A stretch of 64,000 nt of DNA, taken from the IMG/VR virus record IMGVR_UViG_3300009157_000016, positions 1 through 64,000 of that record; one strand, 5' to 3'. The translations under genes and the position numbers were made by a program. Under the pieces are notes generated by a model. It was given only the letters and a program-made list of their open reading frames with translations. It was not told the DNA's origin and searched no databases. Below are positions 1 through 6,169 of this stretch, one piece after another; the stretch's first letter is position 1, and each line of letters starts with the position of its first letter. Source of the stretch: a virus.

Positions 1-311
1 AAGGCCGCCGCCCGTGACTTCCGCACGTAGATGGTGACTTGCTCCTTGACGTGCGGGCCGTTCCCAACTCGCACAACGCCGCCGCCATCCACCCGTATGC
101 CGTATTTCCTATCGGCGTTGTTGCCACGTCCTCGGGAAATGTCCAAGGTCATGACGCACCATCCGATGGAGTCCGTCTTGTAGAAGGTCAACATCCCGTG
201 CTGACCCACATCGTGAACCATCGGGTCCTTCTGGAAGTCCGGGTAGCTCAGGTCAACCGCCAGCACGTTCGGCGGAAGAGCCTGAGGCTTCTTGCCTGTT
301 GCTCTTTTCAT
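1..311 (-). CDS. Unknown protein, 3' end cut by the window edge
   Basis: A reading frame starts at ATG 311 and runs open for 103 codons to the left edge, so the C-terminus is missing. It begins MKRATGKKPQALPPN and contains a DxSYPDFQKDP stretch. The start is preceded by the same CAGCAGGAG ribosome binding site used by the other genes of this operon, which supports coding on this strand. I do not recognise the family. Confidence 0.75.
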   Translation of the reverse strand, partial: MKRATGKKPQALPPNVLAVDLSYPDFQKDPMVHDVGQHGMLTFYKTDSIGWCVMTLDISRGRGNNADRKYGIRVDGGGVVRVGNGPHVKEQVTIYVRKSRAAA

Positions 312-390
312 GTTCTCTCTCCTGCTGTGAAGCACTCACGTTGAGCACTTCCCTATCCAGTCACTCTGACTGACTGGATGAGGCTGCGCT
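312..390 (-). promoter_or_regulatory. Intergenic cassette 1: hairpin plus conserved ribosome binding site
   Basis: On the minus strand this holds a perfect hairpin (355-379, stem ATCCAGTCA, loop CTCTGAC as read on plus), then GGGAAGTGCTCA, then CACAGCAGGAG just before the ATG at 311. The same layout recurs before four or five other genes of the operon. It may act as terminator, RNA-stability stem or translation control element; the role is inferred. Confidence 0.7.
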
Positions 391-471
391 CTACTGCTGT
401 AGAAGGTCGCGGATGCCTGCGATGACTGCTAGCGCAATCATCACAAGCAAGAAGACGTGGTCAGGCTGCAT
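391..471 (-). CDS. Possible 26-residue membrane peptide
   Basis: The ATG at 471 overlaps the end of the upstream gene (stop at 461). The product, MQPDHVFLLVMIALAVIAG followed by IRDLLQQ, is one hydrophobic segment with a short charged tail. There is no strong ribosome binding site, so translation would depend on coupling to the gene before it. It fills the gap before cassette 1. Plausible but weakly supported. Confidence 0.35.
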   Translation of the reverse strand: MQPDHVFLLVMIALAVIAGIRDLLQQ

Positions 472-778
472 CCGGCACCGCCTGATACTGCTTCGCGTAT
501 CCAAGTGAATGAAGATTGTGGATGATTGACACCGCCATTTCTTCGTTTGATGGCAGTATCTCGTGCCCAAAGATGGTGTGACGGTAGATGTCAAACGCCT
601 GCAAGAGCACCAGCGCGGCATATTCGTCACTGACCTTCTTCGCCGTGCTGCCAATGCCCATCGCCGTGAAGATGTCCATCCCATTGGGATATTCCGTTGG
701 GTAGCCATCTTCACTGCTGTAGTGGGCGCTCATCTCTTCCGCGATGAGCCGGATGCGCTTTCCTAAATTTGTGTCCAT
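461..778 (-). CDS. Unknown protein (105 aa)
   Basis: Starts at ATG 778 directly after the conserved CAGCAGGAGAGAGAAC ribosome binding site. The protein is soluble and mixed-charge and begins MDTNLGKRIRLIAEEMSAHY. It has a predicted helical central part with no motif I recognise. It is part of the cassette-separated minus-strand operon. Confidence 0.75.
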   Translation of the reverse strand: MDTNLGKRIRLIAEEMSAHYSSEDGYPTEYPNGMDIFTAMGIGSTAKKVSDEYAALVLLQAFDIYRHTIFGHEILPSNEEMAVSIIHNLHSLGYAKQYQAVPDAA

Positions 779-853
779 AGTTCTCTCTCCTGCTGTGAAA
801 TGCTTCCTAGCACTTCCCTATCCAGCCGCTCTGACCGGCTGGATGAGGCTGCG
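779..853 (-). promoter_or_regulatory. Intergenic cassette 2
   Basis: Hairpin at 820-844 with stem ATCCAGCCG and loop CTCTGAC, followed on the minus strand by GGGAAGTGCT and the CACAGCAGGAG ribosome binding site of the gene at 778. Compared with cassette 1 the loop is identical, while the stem differs at two positions and both changes are matched on the other arm. Confidence 0.7.
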
Positions 854-1309
854 CTACACTTGGATGTGGCTGGAAGTATCCAGCCGCTCCATTGGCAAAT
901 AGCTCTCAAGTGCCTCGAAGATCAGGTGATTGTAGAACTGCTCAATGATCTCCGGAGTGGCACCGTTGCCTTCCGTGAGGCCCTGCTGCATGTGCTCGGG
1001 GACATCGTCCCAGAGGAACGTGTCTTCCGTGGCCGCCACTTCGCCATCGCCGGCGCTGGAAGCAAGGGCGTAGGCTTTGCTGTTCCAATCCCAGCTTCCC
1101 ATGATGATCGTAATCGTGAGATCACGCTCATACACCAGCGTCATCGCAACGCCATGCTGCCGGAGTTCCCAGCCCTCGTTGAGAGGCCAGTTTTCCGCCA
1201 GCTTGAACGTCTCATGCTGCGCGTAGTCCTTGCTGTCCATTGTGTAACGGGGGTTGCCCATCCCATCCTGGAGCATGGTCACGCGCGGCAATGTGATCTT
1301 GTCACTCAT
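854..1309 (-). CDS. Unknown protein (151 aa)
   Basis: ATG 1309 follows CAGCAGGAGTGAGAACT and is preferred to an upstream in-frame start that would overlap that binding site. The protein begins MSDKITLPRVTMLQDGMG and is acidic, with a Trp-rich middle (GSWDWNSKAY). No family recognised. Separated from its neighbours by cassettes 2 and 3. Confidence 0.75.
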   Translation of the reverse strand: MSDKITLPRVTMLQDGMGNPRYTMDSKDYAQHETFKLAENWPLNEGWELRQHGVAMTLVYERDLTITIIMGSWDWNSKAYALASSAGDGEVAATEDTFLWDDVPEHMQQGLTEGNGATPEIIEQFYNHLIFEALESYLPMERLDTSSHIQV

Positions 1310-1390
1310 AGTTCTCACTCCTGCTGTGAAGTCCTCATCGTGAGCACTTCCCCTACCGGCGCAGTTCCCTGCGCCGGTAATGGCAGCGCT
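1310..1390 (-). promoter_or_regulatory. Intergenic cassette 3
   Basis: Perfect 10-bp hairpin at 1355-1378 (ACCGGCGCAG, loop TTCC), then GGGAAGTGCTCA and the CACAGCAGGAG binding site on the minus strand. The stem sequence is unrelated to those of cassettes 1 and 2 while the flanks are conserved. Confidence 0.7.
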
Positions 1391-1882
1391 CTAGCTGACA
1401 ATCATCTTCATGATGACCACATCCAAGCTTGGCTGCGCCTTGTAGAAGACACGCAGCTCGTCGCGTTCATAGGGTGTGGCATCCTCGCCAAGGCGGTTCT
1501 TGACTTCCGCCACAGCCGCTTCTTCGGTGGCATACGTTCCCGTGATGGGTTCCTCCACGGTCACGCCGCCATCCATGCTGACTTCGTAAACCAGCCACAC
1601 GGCCCAGTCTTCGCCGGGCTCCAGCGGGGGCTTGAACGTCCCTTCGCTCCGGTGCGGGTTGAACGGCCCGCCCAGCTTCTGGACGATCTCGCCCAGCCGG
1701 TAGTGGGCTTCCTCATCGCAGTCCAGGAAGCACTCCGTGCCGCCCTCTTCCGGGCTGTTGACATCCAGCGTGCCTCCCGGCGCTAACCAGATGTCTACGC
1801 CGTTGGCCTCCCGCATCAGCCATGACAGCTTCTCACGGAGGGCCTGCTCTTGGGCGTCAGTCAACTCAAGTATCTTGCTCAT
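1391..1882 (-). CDS. Unknown acidic protein (163 aa)
   Basis: Starts at ATG 1882 after CACAGCAGGAGAGAGAACT. The sequence begins MSKILELTDAQEQALREKL, a probable amphipathic helix, then contains a Gly/Pro/Glu-rich middle and a C-terminal half with YATEEAAVAEVKNRL and a Tyr/Val-rich end. No catalytic motif is apparent and the function is unknown. Confidence 0.75.
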   Translation of the reverse strand: MSKILELTDAQEQALREKLSWLMREANGVDIWLAPGGTLDVNSPEEGGTECFLDCDEEAHYRLGEIVQKLGGPFNPHRSEGTFKPPLEPGEDWAVWLVYEVSMDGGVTVEEPITGTYATEEAAVAEVKNRLGEDATPYERDELRVFYKAQPSLDVVIMKMIVS

Positions 1883-1963
1883 AGTTCTCTCTCCTGCTGT
1901 GTTGAAATGCTCCTAAGCACTTCCACATCTAACCGGGCTGGCCGGTTAGATGGGGCTGCGCTC
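1883..1963 (-). promoter_or_regulatory. Intergenic cassette 4
   Basis: Hairpin at 1927-1951 (ATCTAACCGG pairing with CCGGTTAGAT), then GGAAGTGCTTAG and the CACAGCAGGAG ribosome binding site before ATG 1882. The flank AGCGCAGCCCC on the upstream side is shared with cassettes 1 and 2. Confidence 0.7.
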
Positions 1964-2194
1964 TTATATGTTCTGTTGCACAAGCCGTTCCCGCACCATT
2001 TCTTGGGCGCGCAGGAGGCCAGCTTTATCCAAGGTGCTGACCATCCCGCTGAGCCTAAGCTCGTAGATGAACTGTCTTCTGTCATTGCTGACTTCCTTCA
2101 CGTAGCCCCTGTGGAGGGCAACGCGGAGGGCCGCCGGATCAGCGGCAATGAACGTGTCATCGTCAAGCTTGAGAAAGGCGGTGACTTTCTTCAT
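1964..2194 (-). CDS. Unknown protein (76 aa)
   Basis: ATG 2194 overlaps the stop of the preceding small gene (ATGA), so the two are translationally coupled. The product begins MKKVTAFLKLDDDTFIAAD and ends in an amphipathic helix rich in Arg and Glu. No family recognised. Confidence 0.7.
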   Translation of the reverse strand: MKKVTAFLKLDDDTFIAADPAALRVALHRGYVKEVSNDRRQFIYELRLSGMVSTLDKAGLLRAQEMVRERLVQQNI

Positions 2195-2316
2195 GACGTT
2201 ATCTCAAACGTCAAGCCCATCCCAGCCCGGAGGTTCCTCTCTTCGAGGGCTTCCAAGTAGGTTGCGCATTCTATGACCAACGGCTCTTCGTAGCCGTAAA
2301 AGGTGATCGTGATCAT
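2191..2316 (-). CDS. Unknown 41-residue protein
   Basis: This short gene lies in a gap between two longer ones and overlaps both by ATGA junctions (stop at 2191-2193, start at 2316). A good GGAGG site lies 6 nt before the ATG. The product begins MITITFYGYEEPLVIEC and is acidic. The tight double overlap makes it a convincing gene despite its size. Confidence 0.65.
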   Translation of the reverse strand: MITITFYGYEEPLVIECATYLEALEERNLRAGMGLTFEITS

Positions 2317-2543
2317 CTGCGCCTCCGGGGGCCAATCTTGCCGGTCACCGGATCCACAGGCTTTCCGTTCACCGTGACATTCCCTTGGCTCAGGGCGGCG
2401 AAGAAAGAGTTGGCCACGTTGGCTATCTCAGCCTTCGTTGCCGGCCTGCTTCTGCCAACCACTCCGTCAGCGTTTTCCACGGTGATCTTACCCACCTTGA
2501 AGTTATCCAGGTTCTTCAACCTTCGGGTTCTCTTTGCTGTCAT
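2313..2543 (-). CDS. Unknown basic protein (76 aa)
   Basis: ATG 2543 follows the conserved CAGCAGGAGTGAGAATC site. The product begins MTAKRTRRLKNLDNFKVGK and ends GKIGPRRRR, so both ends are strongly basic, which would suit nucleic-acid contact. This is inferred from charge only. Confidence 0.7.
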   Translation of the reverse strand: MTAKRTRRLKNLDNFKVGKITVENADGVVGRSRPATKAEIANVANSFFAALSQGNVTVNGKPVDPVTGKIGPRRRR

Positions 2544-2621
2544 GATTCTCACTCCTGCTGTGAAGTATCCTGCTGTGAACACTCCTGCATCCAGCGGCCA
2601 CGCCGCTGGATATAGTTGCCT
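2544..2621 (-). promoter_or_regulatory. Intergenic cassette 5, with a doubled CACAGCAGGA element
   Basis: Hairpin at 2589-2611 (ATCCAGCGGC, loop CAC). The CACAGCAGGA sequence occurs twice here, 13 nt apart, before ATG 2543, as if the binding-site part had been duplicated. Confidence 0.65.
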
Positions 2622-2894
2622 TCACTCTACTTTCATCTGACGCTGCCATTTTGTGGGAGTGTCATTGTACTTGTAGTATCTTGGATGCTGCTGCCTTTTC
2701 TTGAACCTTATCTTCGGCTTGCTATCATCCACGAAGTCATGCGTGCTGTGCTTCTCAGGTATTCCTCGGGGGAGGATACCGTAAAAGGAACACAGCGCTT
2801 CTTGCCTGCCGGGTTCCTTGTGCCTGCGTTCCCGCAATCTGCGGGGCAGCTTAGCTCTTGGAACCTTGCGGGCCTTACGCCAAGGTTTCTTCAT
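2622..2894 (-). CDS. Small basic protein (90 aa)
   Basis: ATG 2894 lies 7 nt after CAGCAGGAG; an in-frame start two codons earlier is less well placed. The N-terminal third is dominated by Lys and Arg (MKKPWRKARKVPRAKLPRR) and the C-terminal part is Lys/Tyr-rich. Probably binds nucleic acid, judging from charge alone. Confidence 0.65.
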   Translation of the reverse strand: MKKPWRKARKVPRAKLPRRLRERRHKEPGRQEALCSFYGILPRGIPEKHSTHDFVDDSKPKIRFKKRQQHPRYYKYNDTPTKWQRQMKVE

Positions 2895-2981
2895 GTTCAA
2901 CTCCTGCTGTGACGTGCTCTTGTGAACACCTCCCCAATGACTGAACGCGAAGTGCGCCCAGCCATTGAGATGACGTTCATC
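2895..2981 (-). promoter_or_regulatory. Intergenic cassette 6 (diverged)
   Basis: The CACAGCAGGAG site before ATG 2894 is preceded on the minus strand by an imperfect inverted repeat at 2935-2967 (CAATG..CTG arms). It is a weaker form of the cassette seen further left. Confidence 0.5.
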
Positions 2982-3635
2982 TTACCCCCTACCCTTCGCA
3001 GGGCTGCTTCCCCAACGGGCCACTTCCTTTTGCCTCAGCGGCCCATGCCGCTTTGCCTTCTTGGCCTTGGGTTTCTTTTGTGTTAGCTGCTCTTGCAAGT
3101 TGTCAGTGCCTACGCTGCGCATCTTGGGGAGCGCAACGTCACCATGATTCTCATTCATGGGGCCGCACTGGATGAGAAGCCACGTGATCACTTGGGATTG
3201 CAAGGCCACCGGGAGTGTGATCATCCACACCCCCTGACGCAGCCTGCGCCCTGAGATCATGAAGAGGCTATTCACCATGTGAGGCTGGAGCACCGGCTGC
3301 TTGCCCTTCATCTTGTAGCTCCAGCCAGCCGGCCGGCGTACAGTGAAGGGGAGTTTGACGCCACCTCTTTCAAGGCGGTCACCAAACCTCTTGCGAACAG
3401 CCTTGTCATTGAGAGTGACCGGCACATCCCGCGTGGGGTAGTGCGGCTTGCTCATCGCACGCTCATCCTGGCCCTTGGCTATCTCACGGAGCAGTGCCCG
3501 TGCTTCACCAAAGGCTAGGCCCTGCTCACTTAAGAGGAGCGTGCCTGCCGCCTCACGCCGTGCCCGCTGGGATGCGCGCCGCGCTTCCCGTAGGTCATGT
3601 TCAGCATGAAGCAGCTTTCTTACTGCCTTTTCCAT
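2982..3635 (-). CDS. Unknown protein with basic coiled-coil N-terminus (217 aa)
   Basis: First gene of the leftward operon. ATG 3635 follows AGGAGGTGGTTGAA; a GTG three codons earlier overlaps that site and is less likely. Residues 1-60 are a probable coiled coil rich in Arg and Glu (EARRASQRARREA). A central segment holds ten or so hydrophobic residues around QVITWLL. The C-terminus is Lys-rich (KKPKAKKAKRHG). Function unknown. Confidence 0.65.
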   Translation of the reverse strand: MEKAVRKLLHAEHDLREARRASQRARREAAGTLLLSEQGLAFGEARALLREIAKGQDERAMSKPHYPTRDVPVTLNDKAVRKRFGDRLERGGVKLPFTVRRPAGWSYKMKGKQPVLQPHMVNSLFMISGRRLRQGVWMITLPVALQSQVITWLLIQCGPMNENHGDVALPKMRSVGTDNLQEQLTQKKPKAKKAKRHGPLRQKEVARWGSSPAKGRG

Positions 3636-3744
3636 TTCAACCACCTCCTGTGTGATGCCCTACGCATCAGCAAATGGCCTTCTTGGAAGCCACTTGCTGA
3701 TGGGTAGGTGGCAGGCGCGCTTGTGACGGCGCGCCCGCCTACCC
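3636..3744 (-). promoter_or_regulatory. Leader with two strong hairpins
   Basis: Upstream of the first leftward gene there are two inverted repeats. One is at 3667-3699 (CAGCAA and TGGC arms around a 10-nt loop). The other is at about 3704-3744 (GGGTAGG and GGCGCGC arms). In a leftward transcript both would fold just ahead of the ribosome binding site, so they could control RNA stability or translation. Confidence 0.5.
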
Positions 3745-4512
3745 AACATTGCAGGAGGAGGAGAACAGCGTGGTGTGTGAGATGGCAGCTACTTGGCCCC
3801 TCACTTGAGATGCCTAAGAACCTTGCAGCATTGGCTGGTTGCTAGCGGCTTCACTTATCTTGCTGCCCTTGCGGCTTGACACCTACGTGCTGAACAGGAT
3901 CACGGGAACTGTTCAGGTTTCAGGGCGTCACTACACTTCCCTTTGCTGGCTTGCCTTGTGGGAGGGCTGCCGGTGCGTCACGTAGGCTGATTGCCGCCAG
4001 CCAGCCCTTGCGGGGCTGGCGGGATGCAAGATGTGGCTGATTGAGCTATGCAGGGTGCTATCATGGGTGCGGGAGTAGAAGCCCACACACCACGCTTGAA
4101 TTTGCCGCCCGGCTAATTGAGATGAGGAGTGCTACCCCTCACCCTAGGCGCGTTGAAAAGCGCCAAGCCTGTGAGATACGGAAGGGTTTTGCCCCCATGC
4201 CCCGCGCCGGTGACCGGCTGCAACACATGGGAAGACTTACTCACTGCCCCCTACAACGGGAGTTACAGGCCAGTGTCACCATCATCAGCGGTTACTCATC
4301 TCACCCCCTTGCCGTCAGGTGCCCCTCAGCAATCAAGATCACGCTAGATGACCCCTTTTGCCCGTGCCCGTGCGCCGCAGCTTAACAGCGGGATGAGAGT
4401 TTCACCAGCAGCGCAGTGGCTACCGGGTTACCCTCATGAGAGTTTGCGGTGCCTCACGGCGCTGCTCATCTCAGATGCCTTCACCTATGCCATAACGCAT
4501 AGCGGCAGCTAC

Positions 4513-4541
4513 ACGTTACCATAGGCGTTACACAGTGTCAA
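4513..4541 (-). promoter_or_regulatory. Candidate sigma70-type promoter reading left
   Basis: On the minus strand TTGACA (4541-4536) and TAACGT (4518-4513) are separated by 17 nt, a canonical arrangement. It would drive the leftward operon starting at 3635 with a leader of about 870 nt. The -35 box overlaps a GTGTAACGC motif copy, so a regulator bound there could control it. Predicted from spacing and sequence only. Confidence 0.4.
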
Positions 4542-4542
4542 C
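4525..4542 (-). repeat. GTGTAACGC operator-like motif, copy 1 (minus strand)
   Basis: Reads GTTGACACTGTGTAACGC on the minus strand. It shares CTGTGTAACGC with the three plus-strand copies near 5.93, 6.13 and 6.81 kb. Its overlap with a predicted -35 box suggests an operator or a phage-specific promoter element. Confidence 0.5.
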
Positions 4543-4682
4543 CTAGCCAAAAGGATAATTTTGAGCCTGTGCAAAAGATAAGGCAGCTCATCCTGCTACC
4601 ATCCTCGCACCCATCTTCATCGCATTCTTCATACCCATCTTATTCGTATATCTTCCCGCCCCTCATAGCAAAGAAGAAAGCA

Positions 4683-4705
4683 GATTCGAAAACAAATCTA
4701 GCAAA
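4683..4705 (+). repeat. TTCGAA-centred repeat, copy 1
   Basis: GATTCGAAAACAAATCTAGC followed by AAAC. A near-identical copy without the leading G lies at about 4798, and A/T-run variants lie at 5426, 5605 and 5773. Confidence 0.6.
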
Positions 4706-4797
4706 CGGGATTAAGAGCAAAACCCCCAACCCCGTCAAACGACATAAGTGCAACAATGCCCGCAAGAAGGGGACCAAACCGCATCCATGTGTAGGAG

Positions 4798-4822
4798 GAA
4801 TCGAAAACAAATCTAGCAACCA
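4798..4822 (+). repeat. TTCGAA-centred repeat, copy 2 (diverged start)
   Basis: AATCGAAAACAAATCTAGCA; 17 of the bases match copy 1 exactly in the AAAACAAATCTAGCAA part, which makes common descent likely. Confidence 0.55.
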
Positions 4823-5288
4823 AGGATCAGGAGCTAACTCCTTGTCCAGCCAACGAATAAACAACAAAGCCCCAAGGCCCAAGAGAAGCGGTTCCCAGTG
4901 TCCTAAGATGCAAACGTTCTAGCAGTCCTACGACTCTAAGAAAAGCCCCATCCAGCAACCTTACTCTTCCTACGTCCCACCCCCGTCACATAGAACAGGT
5001 TCCTAGGACAAAGCAAACCGACACCAAGAGGATAATCCTGCCAAAGACACCAAGAATGCAGCTTATGTGGACAGCACTCCCCATAGAGCCCACTGGACCC
5101 ACAATGCAGCTTAAGAAAACAGGAAACCCACGTAGTCCGTTGAAAAAGCCTGTCTAAGGCCGCCTCCCCTCAAGAAGAATTAATCGTGGACTGAGAAGAA
5201 CAGGACAGACTCTATCGTGTTCTTTCTTCCCCACAGTCCCCCATACCACATAAGGGGGTTTGCTAGAAGAACAAGATACTCTTCTTTG

Positions 5289-5425
5289 GCACGACCCGCA
5301 GGAATTATATGCACGACAGGACTCAATTCCCTTGCACGAGCAGGTTCAATTCTTGTGTGCGACGCTGGGTATTTCTTCACACCGACCATGTGGAATAGTG
5401 TAGCACGACTATCAGGATGAAAGTA
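5289..5425 (+). repeat. Iteron-like array, six units of 22-23 bp
   Basis: Units begin at 5289, 5311, 5334, 5357, 5380 and 5403, a steady 22-23 bp period (about two helical turns). Their first seven bases are GCACGAC, GCACGAC, GCACGAG, GTGCGAC, CACCGAC and GCACGAC. Several continue with CAGG and then AATT or TCAATTC. Such phased direct repeats are typical of initiator- or repressor-binding arrays. A TTCGAA repeat follows exactly in phase at 5426. No frame codes sensibly across the array. Confidence 0.65.
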
Positions 5426-5449
5426 GATTCGAAAAAATTTCTAGCAACC
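5426..5449 (+). repeat. TTCGAA-centred repeat, copy 3
   Basis: GATTCGAAAAAATTTCTAGC followed by AACC. It begins exactly one period after the last iteron unit. Confidence 0.6.
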
Positions 5450-5604
5450 GGGTTTTCGAACGACGTGGGGAATGCTCTAGCTGTCTTATTCATTGTGCTA
5501 CTTAGGTCGTCGTTCCTTGCGGAAGGGCTCTATCGTCTTCTTTCTTCTTCCGGGGGTCTCTTTCTTCTTCCCCATGCGGACATGCGGGGAAGAAGATGGA
5601 AGGC

Positions 5605-5628
5605 GATTCGAAAAAATTTCTAGCGAAG
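5605..5628 (+). repeat. TTCGAA-centred repeat, copy 4
   Basis: GATTCGAAAAAATTTCTAGC followed by GAAG; its first 20 bases are identical to copy 3. Confidence 0.6.
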
Positions 5629-5772
5629 GGGGTTTGATAGCGCGGGCCAACTATGAGAAGAAGAGTGCCCAAGAAATGGTTAATCGTCCTCTTTCTTCTT
5701 CCGGGGGTCTCTGTCTGCTTCTTTCTTCTTCCCCGCGCCGTGAAGGGAAGAGGGCGGGAAGAAGAGGGAGGA

Positions 5773-5793
5773 GATTCGAAAGCGATTATAGGA
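5773..5793 (+). repeat. TTCGAA-centred repeat, copy 5 (half)
   Basis: GATTCGAAAGCGATTATAGG keeps the first nine bases of the repeat and then diverges. Confidence 0.4.
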
Positions 5794-5928
5794 AGAAGAA
5801 TGAGGAGCGCCGGCGCGAGGAGGCCGGGAAGAGGGGTGCCGGCCGCCGGCCGCAAGGCGGCATGGTTAACGGGAGGTTTATTAACCATATGCCTGAAAGC
5901 GCCGCCGGCATTGTTGTTTTTTGTTGCC

Positions 5929-5945
5929 GTTACGCTGTGTAACGC
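5929..5945 (+). repeat. GTGTAACGC operator-like motif, copy 2
   Basis: GTTACGCTGTGTAACGC, identical to the copy at 6125. GTTAC and GTAAC form an imperfect palindrome, as expected for a dimeric regulator site. Confidence 0.5.
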
Positions 5946-6124
5946 CCATATTGACGTTGCACCGGGCTTGACCGGTCAGGGCGGCCCATGCCGCCCGCTT
6001 CACCGGGCCACGCGCGCTTGACGGCGCTTGCACGTGGTACCGCGGCGGCGCTAAGCGGCCGGGCTCACTTGCCCGTGCCATGCTGCGCAAGGTGACACGG
6101 CGCAAGCCGGTGCCGCGCTATGGC
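5946..6124. other. GC-rich spacer before the H1-like gene
   Basis: Very GC-rich with many short palindromes. Short frames exist on both strands, but none has a ribosome binding site or recognisable composition. I see no supported gene. Confidence 0.4.
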
Positions 6125-6141
6125 GTTACGCTGTGTAACGC
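6125..6141 (+). promoter_or_regulatory. GTGTAACGC operator-like motif, copy 3
   Basis: GTTACGCTGTGTAACGC lies 29 bp before the ATG of the H1-like gene at 6170, a position suited to an operator or promoter element. Confidence 0.5.
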
Positions 6142-6169
6142 TAGGCGCAAAGCCTGAAAGGTTGAAGCA

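Larger units (their letters stand above)
3745..4560. other. About 800 bp without a convincing gene
   Basis: No frame here has both a good start and protein-like composition. A GGAGGAGGAG site at about 3751-3760 precedes a 12-codon frame on plus (GTG at about 3768), which may be a leader peptide or chance. Hairpins are visible at 3891-3915 (TGAACAG arms) and 4001-4019 (CCAGCCC arms). The stretch probably belongs to the leader and control region of the leftward operon. Confidence 0.45.
4561..5288. other. Repeat-rich, relatively AT-rich stretch without a convincing gene
   Basis: It contains two copies of the GATTCGAAAA-type repeat (4683 and about 4798), a repeated AATGCAGCTTA (5053 and 5106 regions), and the first pyrimidine tract at about 5211-5236. 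Frames on both strands are open but low-complexity: Ser/Lys-rich on plus, hydrophobic on minus (4640-4882). Neither has a proper ribosome binding site. I read it as part of a control or origin region. Confidence 0.45.
5528..5800. repeat. Pyrimidine/purine arms with hairpin potential
   Basis: Two related units, near 5532-5578 and 5687-5742, contain TCTTTCTTCTTCCGGGGGTC followed by CTTCTTCCCC. Each is followed by a purine-rich reverse complement: CTTCTTCCCC at about 5565 pairs with GGGGAAGAAG at about 5587 as a perfect 10-bp stem, and a similar less perfect pair surrounds 5730-5765. A third, shorter pyrimidine tract lies at 5211-5236. Homopurine/homopyrimidine blocks can form triplexes or unwind easily. 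Confidence 0.55.

Noticed and set aside
4041-4385. Plus-strand frame of 114 codons in the control region
   Set aside because: No ribosome binding site, unnatural Cys/His/Pro content, and a competing frame at 4129-4347 of similar quality. Left as non-coding.
4640-4882. Minus-strand hydrophobic frame of 80 codons
   Set aside because: It reads through two copies of the TTCGAA repeat, which create its repeated Phe/Leu segments. TTG start without a ribosome binding site.
5289-5425. CRISPR array
   Set aside because: The 22-23 bp units have no spacers between constant repeats; the divergence is spread over the whole unit, as in iterons.
5502-5888. Frames in the pyrimidine/purine block on both strands
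   Set aside because: Low-complexity Leu/Pro/Ser or Arg/Glu reading of TTC and GAA repeats; no convincing starts.
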